A stretch of 34,130 bases of DNA from Acidobacteriota bacterium (GTDB taxonomy: Bacteria; Acidobacteriota; Blastocatellia; HR10; J050), in NCBI GenBank assembly GCA_003696865.1, contig RFHM01000183.1:1-34130 (forward strand), in the 5' to 3' direction. The notes below the pieces were generated by a model, which saw only the letters and a list, made by a program, of their open reading frames with translations, was not told the DNA's origin and ran no database searches. The translations under genes were made by a program, and so were the position numbers. Below are positions 24,982 through 32,844 of this stretch, in pieces (the stretch's first letter is position 1; each line of letters starts with the position of its first letter).

Positions 24982-25557
24982 TCATGGCGAGAGACCGAGG
25001 AGTTCCATGATGGCCTGAGCAATCTTCCAGCGGTAGCGGGTGTAATCTTCCGCTTCGAAGTACGCAATGATCCCCCGTGCCTCCGGGCCGTAGCGATTCA
25101 AGTCGGCCCGCAGCTCGGCCAGAAGAGCCTCCGCATGGGCCACCGCATCGGTCTTCGCGAGGTCACCTCGAACGACGGCTAACGCCTGTTCCAGAGTAGA
25201 GAGATATCGCAGATCGTCGAGTCCCTCCCGGACGCCCCCCCGGCGCAGCGTCGGAAGCGTGGGGGCGTATTGGCGTTCTGGGTCGGGATAAGCATATGCC
25301 AGGTCGCCGGGGGGATCGAAAGGTCGGCCCTTGCGACCGGGCAAGAACAGGAGGCACTCCCGGCCGCTGCAATGGCGGCAGAAGAGGCCACGAGTAGCAT
25401 AGCTGGCATGGGGGAAGTTGCTCTTGGCGAAAGCTTCCGCCTCCAGCCAGACCCAGGATGTCGAGTTTGCGTTGCTCTTCCCGGATGCTCCCCGAAGCTC
25501 CAGTACGATGGTGGACAAGAGTAGACACAAGCCCAGAATCACCATGAGTCGTATCAC
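24982..25557 (-). CDS. Internally deleted DUF4091-type protein (signal + CBM-like start + C-terminal tail)
   Basis: 191 residues read from a GTG at 25557 that follows GAGGAGGAGATG. A signal peptide (M-V-I-L-G-L-C-L-L-L-S-T-I-V-L) leads into a carbohydrate-binding-like start (V-W-L-E-A-E-A-F-A-K-S-N-F-P), which passes within about 40 residues into a DUF4091 tail (G-D-L-A-Y-A-Y-P, then R-E-G-L-D-D-L-R-Y-L-S-T-L-E). DUF4091 tails normally close glycoside-hydrolase-like proteins many hundreds of residues long, so the whole catalytic middle seems to be gone while the frame has stayed open. It may be an untranslated relic or a small glycan-binding product; a functional enzyme is unlikely. Confidence 0.65.
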   Translation of the reverse strand: MIRLMVILGLCLLLSTIVLELRGASGKSNANSTSWVWLEAEAFAKSNFPHASYATRGLFCRHCSGRECLLFLPGRKGRPFDPPGDLAYAYPDPERQYAPTLPTLRRGGVREGLDDLRYLSTLEQALAVVRGDLAKTDAVAHAEALLAELRADLNRYGPEARGIIAYFEAEDYTRYRWKIAQAIMELLGLSP

Positions 25558-25707
25558 GGCTTCATCTCCTCCTCGCTCGACCCGCAGACCCGCAGTTGAG
25601 AGGATGCCTTGGGCGGTGACCTGTACAATGGATTTGGAAAGACTCGGGCGGCTCACCGTTCTCACTCACCGGATTCTTCTACAGGTACACACGTCTAGGG
25701 CGTCGGT

Positions 25708-26075
25708 CTATTGCATGCTCACGGGCAGACGCTTGGTTGCGAAAGGGGCATGGAACGGGGGCCCAGTCATCAATTCGAATAACCCTTCCTCCCGGAATCC
25801 CGCCCCATCGTTCTCGGGCGCATGTACCGACCTGGGGAGTGAGTCGAGTATGATGTTTAACAACTCTTGCGCGACCAGCACCGTTGGCGCAGGCGATTGA
25901 TGGATGAGCACCGCGATCGATGCTCGGAGCGCGGGATCGTAAATGATAATCGCACTGTATCCACGTGTCCGACCCGCATGCTCCCAAACTGCCTCCCGGC
26001 GAGGATCTCTTGGTGAATGCCCAGGCCGTTAGTGCACGGCATCTCTTCATTGCCTTCACTGGAAGCGCCTCCCAC
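25708..26075 (-). pseudogene. C-terminal remnant of a beta-lactamase-family serine hydrolase, frameshifted
   Basis: Upstream frame: N-G-L-G-I-H-Q-E-I-L-A-G-R-Q-F. Around 25981-25990 the reading must shift by one base, after which it continues W-E-H-A-G-R-T-R-G-Y-S-A-I-I-I-Y-D-P and A-V-L-I-H-Q-S-P-A-P. The joined text matches the end of the beta-lactamase/DD-peptidase (class C, serine hydrolase) fold, with H-A-G as the third active-site box. The Ser-x-x-Lys part is absent. No intact copy is in the window, and it precedes the DUF4091 relic on the same strand. Confidence 0.6.
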
Positions 26076-26585
26076 ACTCGACTATGGTGATTCGGCTCTT
26101 TGAGCAAAAGTCACCACAGTGCGGGAAGATGACCGATCCCTCGGGTTGACCTACGTAAGCTGCCGCCGCACGGCCCGGTGATGCGGACTTCCTTCATCAC
26201 GCACCATCAGATCACAAGTCGCCACGCAGGAACGTTCCTCCTCGTCGCAAGCGCGGGCCCATGAGCGATTCTCGTCAAAATCGGAACACAGTCGATGCGG
26301 GAAATCGATGCTCGAATGGAGATCTCGGTCATCTTCACGTCCCCGCGCATCCTCAAATTTAAGACGAAAACGCTCGACGAGGAGTCTGAAAAGTATCTCC
26401 TCGGGACGGAACGGGGCCGATGGAGTGGAAGCACCACGTTGCCGCCTCGCCCATCGGTCTCTCAATCATCCCGAATTGAAGATTCACGTATTGTCATTAA
26501 TGGCCGACCCAGATTCAGGAGGGGCCAGTGCCTCATCACCCGATATTCGATCACAACCACTATGAGCATCATCCCACACCGCCCA
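26076..26585. other. Gene-free stretch with no supported feature
   Basis: 510 bases between the serine hydrolase remnant and the propeller-fusion gene. Open stretches exist on the minus strand (26151-26465), one with a faint acidobacterial-repeat-like segment (L-F-R-L-L-V-E-R-F-R-L-K-F), but none has start signals or sustained homology-like text. Probably gene debris. Confidence 0.4.
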
Positions 26586-28952
26586 TCAGTGCTCAGCTTT
26601 CCACTCCTCAGCAAACTCGATGAGGATGATTTTCAATGCTACTTCTGCGCGCCGTTCGGTTCCGAAATCGACGCCCAATGTTCCTACCAGAAATCTCCCA
26701 TCGGGACTGATATCCAAGGCCGCCACGATGACGCGCCTGCCCAGATACTCGGGAGCCTCGGGATCATTGAAATAGGTCAGCCGCTCCTTATGCATCCCAT
26801 CAGCTGTCATGAGCCAGTATTCGCGTTCCAGTGGTTGAGCCGGCCAATTGGGATCGTCGAAATCGAGTTCATAGCGAGAGGTCGCATTGCTCATGTAAAC
26901 GATCGTGTCACCATCGGGCGAGATGGCGGCGTCCTCCTCCCACACGGTCGGTGAGTTCTGTAAATTAGTCAATCGACCGGTCGGTAGATCGAGAATGTAC
27001 TGGTCCATCCCATATTCGTGCTGACCATCCAGATTTCCGGCCAGAAGCAACTGCCGACCATTGGGGAAAAATCCCATGCTGGTGACGTAATTGCCGCCCA
27101 CATCTTCGGCGCGGAGAATGACGCGCTCGTTCACCAGTCGCGGACCACTCTCGTCGACGACGAAATCGGCTCTCTTGATCTGCCATCGTCCCCAGTTATG
27201 GTGTCCTCCCTCGCCATATCGCTCGGTCCAGATGAGGACCGCGCCATCCGGCGAAAAGTGGGGATTCACCACTCCGAAGGTGGGGGTCGGATCATCGAAG
27301 CCTCGCTTAATCGGGATATTGGTCAATGGCCAGAACTGATCTCCTTCCGGCGTCGTCGCCCAGAGATTGGCGTAGAGCCCCAAGCCGGGATCACCGAGCC
27401 ATTTCATCCACAGGCCGAAATGCTCCTCTGTTTCGGAAACGAAAACAATATATCGCCCTGAGGGATGGAAGACGGCATTTCCGTTGTGCCTCTGAGGAAC
27501 GCCCGGTCGGCCCTCGGTGAGTGACCGGCGAATCGTTCCCTTCACATCCATCAGATAAACGTCGGCGAACCCATCGTCATTCTTCCGATCAAACACGATG
27601 AGGTCGCCCGACGGCGAGAAGCGCGGACGAGCCCCCTGTTGCTGAACGAGGCGAATGCTCTTGAGGCGAGGACTCTTCCCCCTCACCGCCATCCGTCCTC
27701 CCCTGAACGCGATCGTTCGCGAGCCCGCCGCCTCGGCGATCAACGCGCCATACCGAAGACCCGTCTGAGAGAAACGGCCGGCGAGGAGGTTCCGGACTGC
27801 TGCCTGATCCGAGAGCTGACGGAGCCGAGCGTAGGGGAGCCAGCGCGTGCGCTGATCGTAATCCAGGTAAGCGAAGAAGTACTTGCTCCAGAATGCCGAT
27901 ACGAATTCGATGCCCTGAGCCCGAACCAGCTTGACGATGACCTCCAGAAACTTCTGGTCCAGAGGTTCCCAGAAGGAGAAAACATCCCGGCGAAAAGCTT
28001 CACTCCAGGTCTCCCTGCCCAGTTCCGCTTCGCCGACTTTATAGAGCCATGCCTCGCCCACGATGACTCTCTTGTCATGCGAGCGGGCGAGTTCGGCCAG
28101 ATCGACTGCCCGCCGCAGAAGGCCACGCACGACGGGGTAGATATGCAGATCGACATAATCGAGGGCGGGCAGGCGGACCAGCTCTTGCACGAAACGAGGG
28201 TCATCCCAGTTCCCCGCTCCGGCCCCAACGCTCGTCTCTCCTCGCTGGAGTCCTTCCAGGATGAATGAGATCAGTTGGGCATATTTTTGAGGATCGCGCA
28301 ATTCCACCAGGCCCGTATTCTTGGCTTCGGTGGAGGGCTCATTGCCAATGGTGAGGTAGTCGGGTCGGATCTCACGAGCGATGATCTCGGCTACCCGACG
28401 CCGCCCTCGCTTGAACTCCTCGAAGGTCAAACCGGTATAGTCAACCGATACGGAGGTGAAGTTCGGATCTCGGAACATCGCTCCCGTTCCTACCAGGAGG
28501 ACCATTCGCCGCTTCCGGATTTCGGCAGCCAGCCGCTTGTAAAATTCGAGATATTCTTGAGCGCGAGGGAACTCTGGCGCCAGCAGTGGATAGCCGATGA
28601 AGACTTTCACCCCTTTGATGCCCAGAGAGGCCAGCGCATCCAGATAGATGGTGGCGCCCAGCAGAGCGTCTGGCGCCAGCAATTGCTCTCCTCGATGAGC
28701 GTTGGCGGCGAGCAACTCGGCGGCGAAGGTGATTCTCTGTGGCTCGCCGGGAACCTCAATTCCTCGCTCGAACTCCTCCAACCTGTTCTGGAGCTCGTCG
28801 AACAAGGCGCGATATTCGGGCGGGACGTCACTCCCGGTTGAGATGAGAGCCGACCTCATCCATCCGGCCAACCCCAGGAATCCAATGAGGAGAATGACTG
28901 CCCATCTCACCGCTCTCACGCTCCTCCTCTCTTCAGTTGTCCGCTCTCTCAT
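26586..28952 (-). CDS. TIM-barrel glycosidase fused to a PD40/TolB-like beta-propeller
   Basis: 788 residues, membrane-anchored or secreted by an N-terminal hydrophobic segment (residues 15-33). Residues about 70-400 form a clan-A-type barrel: K-V-F-I-G-Y-P near residue 116, the acid/base E205 in Y-L-T-I-G-N-E-P-S-T-E, Y-V-D-L-H-I-Y-P-V near residue 266, and the nucleophile E300 in R-V-I-V-G-E-A-W-L-Y. From residue 435 repeated PD40 blades follow (P-R-F-S-P-S-G-D-L-I-V-F-D-R; F-H-P-S-G-R-Y-I-V-F-V-S; H-F-S-P-D-G-A-V-L-I-W; A-I-S-P-D-G-D-T-I-V-Y-M-S). The ATG at 28952 follows CAGGGG. Barrel fused to propeller in one chain is uncommon; the propeller may bind or position the glycan. Exact GH family unassigned. 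Confidence 0.85.
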   Translation of the reverse strand: MRERTTEERRSVRAVRWAVILLIGFLGLAGWMRSALISTGSDVPPEYRALFDELQNRLEEFERGIEVPGEPQRITFAAELLAANAHRGEQLLAPDALLGATIYLDALASLGIKGVKVFIGYPLLAPEFPRAQEYLEFYKRLAAEIRKRRMVLLVGTGAMFRDPNFTSVSVDYTGLTFEEFKRGRRRVAEIIAREIRPDYLTIGNEPSTEAKNTGLVELRDPQKYAQLISFILEGLQRGETSVGAGAGNWDDPRFVQELVRLPALDYVDLHIYPVVRGLLRRAVDLAELARSHDKRVIVGEAWLYKVGEAELGRETWSEAFRRDVFSFWEPLDQKFLEVIVKLVRAQGIEFVSAFWSKYFFAYLDYDQRTRWLPYARLRQLSDQAAVRNLLAGRFSQTGLRYGALIAEAAGSRTIAFRGGRMAVRGKSPRLKSIRLVQQQGARPRFSPSGDLIVFDRKNDDGFADVYLMDVKGTIRRSLTEGRPGVPQRHNGNAVFHPSGRYIVFVSETEEHFGLWMKWLGDPGLGLYANLWATTPEGDQFWPLTNIPIKRGFDDPTPTFGVVNPHFSPDGAVLIWTERYGEGGHHNWGRWQIKRADFVVDESGPRLVNERVILRAEDVGGNYVTSMGFFPNGRQLLLAGNLDGQHEYGMDQYILDLPTGRLTNLQNSPTVWEEDAAISPDGDTIVYMSNATSRYELDFDDPNWPAQPLEREYWLMTADGMHKERLTYFNDPEAPEYLGRRVIVAALDISPDGRFLVGTLGVDFGTERRAEVALKIILIEFAEEWKAEH

Positions 28953-29022
28953 CGACTGCCCCTGAAACCGCTCTCACATCGAGTCGCCTCTCAGTCCGGA
29001 TCGGGGCCCCTCACCTCCCGTC

Positions 29023-31062
29023 TCACAGACCCGGCGGAATTCCTCGAACGCCGAGCGATGGAACGAGGCGACTCAACGAAAACGCACTTCTTTTACCGAT
29101 CGCTCCAGTCGCCGGTGAAGACTCCAGACTCCGGCGCCCGCCGATCGCTGTGGAGTCCCAATGAACACCGTTTCCATCTCGCCCATGCGCCGTCTCAGAC
29201 GGAGCCCGCAACTCCAGGAAAGTGACCGAGTGAGGTGGAAGGGCGAGGCGAGTCAGGGGTACCTGCAGCGGCTCCTCGCTCAATACGACGTTCGTGGGAT
29301 CGCGGTCATTATCGGCCGCGGGATCTTCGGCCCACAGTCTCCACAGGCGCGCAAAAGCGGGCGTGAATCCGTCGATTTGGAGCGTAGCCGTCAACGGTCT
29401 CTGCTCGGCGTTGTTGATCACGGCGAGGTGCAAGGTGCCGCCGTCGGGAGAGAGCGCCGCCGCCGCAACGACGTAAGGAACCTCTCGGTCATAGGCCGTG
29501 GCCGAGGGAGAATCCACTGCCACCGGGAGCACGTGACTGCCCGGCCAAGCGGAAAATCCCTGAAAGACATACCCCATGGGTGCGATGCTATAATTGGTCT
29601 GGCTGCGGATCAAGGCCAGGTTGCCTCCACCGAGCGCGAACTGATTGGCGTAGGCCACCGGTGCACGCTGACCTGCATTGAGCAGGCGGATGAACCATTC
29701 AGCGGCGATGACCGCTCCTTCCAGAGTTCGATTGATGTGCCAGTAGTCCTCGTTCAGGAAAATATTCCACTCCGTGACGGCAATGGAGGGTCTCTCGGAC
29801 ACGGCCAGGCTCTCCAGATAGTGATCAATCCTCCCGTACACCTCGGCGAGATGATCGGCGCGCTCCAGGGCGATCTGGCGCCGGGCAGCGTAAGAACCAT
29901 ACGCCCGGACGGGGATCGAAATGTCGTATTGATGACGGACATAGAAGTCCATTTGCTGAAAGATCTCGCGCATGTGGTCCGGATCGGCGATGGGAACGCC
30001 ATCGCGGAAAGGAAGCACCGCCGCGCCGATGGAGATGGGTATCGACGAGGGAGCGGCGCGCATGGCGCGAGCGAAATCCAGGAAGCCATCGTGGCCATAG
30101 GTCGTGTACTCTACCAGGAAGAAGCTCCCCGCCGGCGGCATCGCACCATGCACGCCATCGCCGAACTGGAGCACTCCGGCCTCAGCGTCCAGGACGAAGA
30201 CGCGGGCATTCGAAGGCTGGGCAGTGAGATCCTCGACCTCATGCCACTCCTGGAAGATGCGATCCTCCGCCTGCTGTCGAGTCGCCGCCCAGAAGACCCG
30301 CACTTCACGCACCGGTGGGAATCGCAGGGTGTAAGTCTGATGTGGCCCACCCTTGGCTTTGAAGACGTCTCCTTTCGCGCCCGCGGGATCGTATGCCTGG
30401 CTCGATGTGTTGTCGTAAAAGCCGCGACGCTCCTCCTCGCCACCGAAAAAGTATTTCTCGGGATTCTCGGCGGTCCAGGAGTAGTACCACATGTGCGGTT
30501 GGTTCTCCTCGTTGCCGATCTCGAAGTAGCGTACATTGATCGGCTCGGGAAAACCGAGAGCAGCGCGCCGAGCGCCCCACGGTGAGTCGATAGGGCCATT
30601 CAAGAACTCCACCAGATCGGCGGCATCCTGGGCCGTCATCGTACCGAAGTTGACCGTGATGCTCAACTCGGCGCCGGTATCGCGCACAAATTGGAGGATG
30701 CCGGCAATGTCGACCCCATCGGGCTGGGGCACGCGCCGACCGGGTTTGATCATCTCGTTGCGTTTCCAGTCGTAGGCCGAGGCGTTATTCCCGCCGGGCC
30801 AACGGATCACGCGCACGCCGATGTGCCGTGTGGCCTGTACGAAGCCGGTGTGTTCGACTGTTTGGATAGCCGGAGCCAGGTTCGTCAAATTGCTCCCCCA
30901 CAGGCGCCCGTCGATGACAGGACCGAGTTGGGTCGCATCGACGCTGATGGTGATCTCGGAACTCGGGAGAGCCGGATTATACACAAAGCCAGCGCCACGC
31001 CCGTTGAAGGTGAGAGTGAACAAAAGCAGACCGAGAATGGAAAGTTGCAGGAATCGCGTCAT
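29023..31062 (-). CDS. GH51-like alpha-L-arabinofuranosidase with inserted baseplate-like domain
   Basis: 679 residues with a signal peptide (L-Q-L-S-I-L-G-L-L-L-F-T-L-T-F). The barrel has the arabinofuranosidase pattern R-W-P-G-G-N near residue 87, acid/base E185 in F-E-I-G-N-E-E-N-Q and nucleophile E431 in I-A-V-T-E-W-N-I-F. Between them, residues 239-321 (30100-30348) form a separate domain ending L-Q-F-G-D-G-V-H-G-A-M-P-P-A-G, the pattern of phage baseplate/tail proteins. A beta-sandwich ends normally at P-P-H-S-V-T-F-L-E-L-R (residue 619), and about 60 unlike residues follow to the stop. The ATG follows GAGGTAAACTC. Probable substrate is an arabinose-bearing glycan, outside the cytoplasm. 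Confidence 0.85.
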   Translation of the reverse strand: MTRFLQLSILGLLLFTLTFNGRGAGFVYNPALPSSEITISVDATQLGPVIDGRLWGSNLTNLAPAIQTVEHTGFVQATRHIGVRVIRWPGGNNASAYDWKRNEMIKPGRRVPQPDGVDIAGILQFVRDTGAELSITVNFGTMTAQDAADLVEFLNGPIDSPWGARRAALGFPEPINVRYFEIGNEENQPHMWYYSWTAENPEKYFFGGEEERRGFYDNTSSQAYDPAGAKGDVFKAKGGPHQTYTLRFPPVREVRVFWAATRQQAEDRIFQEWHEVEDLTAQPSNARVFVLDAEAGVLQFGDGVHGAMPPAGSFFLVEYTTYGHDGFLDFARAMRAAPSSIPISIGAAVLPFRDGVPIADPDHMREIFQQMDFYVRHQYDISIPVRAYGSYAARRQIALERADHLAEVYGRIDHYLESLAVSERPSIAVTEWNIFLNEDYWHINRTLEGAVIAAEWFIRLLNAGQRAPVAYANQFALGGGNLALIRSQTNYSIAPMGYVFQGFSAWPGSHVLPVAVDSPSATAYDREVPYVVAAAALSPDGGTLHLAVINNAEQRPLTATLQIDGFTPAFARLWRLWAEDPAADNDRDPTNVVLSEEPLQVPLTRLALPPHSVTFLELRAPSETAHGRDGNGVHWDSTAIGGRRSLESSPATGAIGKRSAFSLSRLVPSLGVRGIPPGL

Positions 31063-31119
31063 GAGTTTACCTCACAGGTACGGCATCATGGGATGTACCA
31101 TGGCCTCATCGGATATCGA

Positions 31120-31141
31120 ACGAGCCCCAGAGGGGGCTCGT
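31120..31141 (-). promoter_or_regulatory. Perfect 9-bp hairpin in the GH51-like leader
   Basis: ACGAGCCCC (31120-31128), loop AGAG, GGGGCTCGT (31133-31141). It lies 58-79 bases before the arabinofuranosidase start, without a T-tract on either strand. It could be an operator or an mRNA leader structure; a short open stretch (31072-31302, minus) runs through it but lacks support as a gene. Confidence 0.5.
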
Positions 31142-31458
31142 CCGGGATTCGCCAGGCCGTCCAGACCGGGCCAGATGAGAATGAACACCACAAACACCGC
31201 TTGTCGCCCTCGTAGACGAAACACCAGATCATGCCTCGCCGTATCACACTCTTCCCCTGGAGCGAGGAATCCTCTGCCCCAGATCATCCACATACTCATC
31301 ATGAGTTGAGACTACGCGCCGACCCTATTGGTCGGAAAATCTTCCCCCTCGTGCCACCTACCGGGTGGTTCCCCCGGGCGTTTTTACCACGAAAGCCTGC
31401 CCGAAGCAACTCCGCCTTTCAAGCACCAAGGTTGAGACGATTACGAGGGGCGAGCAGC
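31142..31458. other. Divergent intergenic region
   Basis: Spacer between the GH51-like gene (minus) and the RsbU-like gene (plus). It contains a 13-base palindrome ACTCAT-C-ATGAGT (31294-31306). No gene or known RNA is recognised. Confidence 0.5.
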
Positions 31459-31487
31459 TTGGCAACCTGCCTCGTCTGAGCTACACT
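31459..31487 (+). promoter_or_regulatory. Sigma-70-like promoter of the RsbU-like phosphatase
   Basis: TTGGCA (31459-31464), 17-base spacer, TACACT (31482-31487); predicted transcription start near 31494. This makes the TTG at 31494 an unlikely start codon and favours ATG 31512. The -35 overlaps a bulged stem (ACGAG...GCAG/CTGC-CTCGT, 31443-31475). Confidence 0.5.
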
Positions 31488-31511
31488 TAGGTCTTGAATG
31501 GCAAAACAGAG

Positions 31512-32774
31512 ATGACGTCAAATACGCCGACTTCAGAAGCGACGGTCAATGCGGAACAACTCCGTACGTTGATCAAGGCCTTCCGGTTGGTGAGCGTCTC
31601 GCTCGATCTGAGAGAGACGCTTCGCGGCATTCTCCGAGCAGTGAAAAAGCTCATCACTTACGATGCCGCCGGGATCTACGTCTTCGATCCCCTCACCAAA
31701 TCATTGCGTGGGTACGAGGTCATCGGTTACGAGACGGATATCACCCAAACGGAACCCTTCTATGCGGGCAAAGGGATCATCGGTCGCGTTCTGGAAACGG
31801 GCAAAGGGGTCGTCGTCCAGGACGTGACCACCGATCCGTATTACATTCGCGCGCGAGAAGAAACACAATCCGAATTGGCCGCGCCCATCGTGGGGAGCGG
31901 TGATCGCATCATCGGCGTCATCAACCTGGAATCCGACCTGCCTCGTGCTTATACAGAGACCGACTTGCAATTGCTCAAGATGTTCGCCAGCATGGTGGCC
32001 GTGGCCATCGAAAAGGCCCACCTGCACAAGCAGTTGGTGGAGACGCGACGACTCGAATATGAGCTTCAGGTGGCCAGTCAGGTGATGGAGAAACTCATGC
32101 CCGATCACCCTCCCCAGATCGATAATTTCAGCATCTGCGGTCGATCGGTAGCCTCAGAGGCGGTGGGCGGCGATTACTTCGACTTCATCGACGTCGGCGA
32201 TGGTCGATGGGGGATCGTCATCGCCGATGTGGCCGGAAAGGGTATTCCGGCGGCCCTCATCATGGCGAGTTTCCGCGCCTACTTGCACGCTCTGCTGGGG
32301 AATGATTTTTCCCTCCGAGGGGTCTTCGCCCGGTTGAATCGGCTGCTCTTGAAAGGGGAGGAAGGACGCCACTTCGTCACCGCTTTCTTCGCCGAACTTG
32401 ATTCGGTGGAACGACGCGTCTTCTACGTCAACGCGGGACATAATCCCCCACTGTTCATCCGTCCCGACGAGCCGGCGCAACTTCTTTCCCGAGGAGGCAT
32501 TCCCTTGGGCATCTTCGAATCGACGACCTATTCGGAAGATATTGTCTACTTTCGGCCCGGCGATACGCTCATCCTGTATACGGACGGAGTGACCGAAGCA
32601 ACCAACGATCGCGGAGAATTGTTCGGATTGAAGCGGCTGGAGAACCTCGCTCGCCAGCACATGGGCGCCTCCGCCCAGGAACTCTGTCACCTCATGGTCG
32701 ATGAGGTCAAGGCGTTCGCCGATCCGGAAAGACGCTCCGATGATTTCACCATCGTCGTGGTGCGCGCCCTTTGA
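31512..32774 (+). CDS. GAF-domain PP2C-type serine phosphatase (RsbU/SpoIIE family)
   Basis: About 420 residues. Residues 30-170 form a GAF sensor (Y-D-A-A-G-I-Y-V-F-D-P, then G-K-G-I-I-G-R-V-L-E-T-G-K-G-V-V-V). A short helical linker (Y-E-L-Q-V-A-S-Q-V-M-E-K-L-M-P) leads to the SpoIIE/PP2C domain with its metal-binding aspartates in G-G-D-Y-F-D-F, I-A-D-V-A-G-K-G-I-P-A-A, L-Y-T-D-G-V-T-E-A and S-D-D-F-T-I-V. Such proteins dephosphorylate anti-sigma-factor antagonists (partner switching) in response to small ligands or redox state. No antagonist or anti-sigma kinase gene is adjacent in the window. A TTG at 31494 is possible but sits at the predicted transcription start. Confidence 0.93.
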   Translation: MTSNTPTSEATVNAEQLRTLIKAFRLVSVSLDLRETLRGILRAVKKLITYDAAGIYVFDPLTKSLRGYEVIGYETDITQTEPFYAGKGIIGRVLETGKGVVVQDVTTDPYYIRAREETQSELAAPIVGSGDRIIGVINLESDLPRAYTETDLQLLKMFASMVAVAIEKAHLHKQLVETRRLEYELQVASQVMEKLMPDHPPQIDNFSICGRSVASEAVGGDYFDFIDVGDGRWGIVIADVAGKGIPAALIMASFRAYLHALLGNDFSLRGVFARLNRLLLKGEEGRHFVTAFFAELDSVERRVFYVNAGHNPPLFIRPDEPAQLLSRGGIPLGIFESTTYSEDIVYFRPGDTLILYTDGVTEATNDRGELFGLKRLENLARQHMGASAQELCHLMVDEVKAFADPERRSDDFTIVVVRAL

Positions 32775-32801
32775 GCCGCCAGGATAAACCACTTGACTCT
32801 C

Positions 32802-32830
32802 TTCACCCCGCATTGATTAAACGGTACAAT
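32802..32830 (+). promoter_or_regulatory. Weak promoter candidate for lon
   Basis: TTCACC (32802-32807), 17-base spacer, TACAAT (32825-32830). Its transcription start would be only about eight bases before the ATG. A competing TTGACT (32793-32798) with ATTAAA at 17 bases is equally weak. No heat-shock operator is recognised. Confidence 0.25.
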
Positions 32831-32844
32831 TTATTGGTAGGCAT

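Noticed and set aside
23803-25182. Plus-strand open frame of 459 codons
   Set aside because: Antisense to the TAT-exported GH39-like gene, which carries complete motifs and a strong ribosome site.
26207-26465. Possible fragment of the acidobacterial TIGR03435 family
   Set aside because: Only a short L-L-V-E-R-F-R-L-K-F segment fits; the expected following H-R-E-T-type text is absent in all frames.
31072-31302. Minus-strand 76-codon frame with a hydrophobic stretch just before the GH51-like gene
   Set aside because: Runs through a perfect hairpin, has no ribosome site at its start and no recognisable motif; kept only as a note.
31380-31480. Structured leader considered as a riboswitch before the RsbU-like gene
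   Set aside because: A bulged stem is present, but conserved core sequences of c-di-GMP, TPP, SAM, cobalamin or glycine riboswitches are not.
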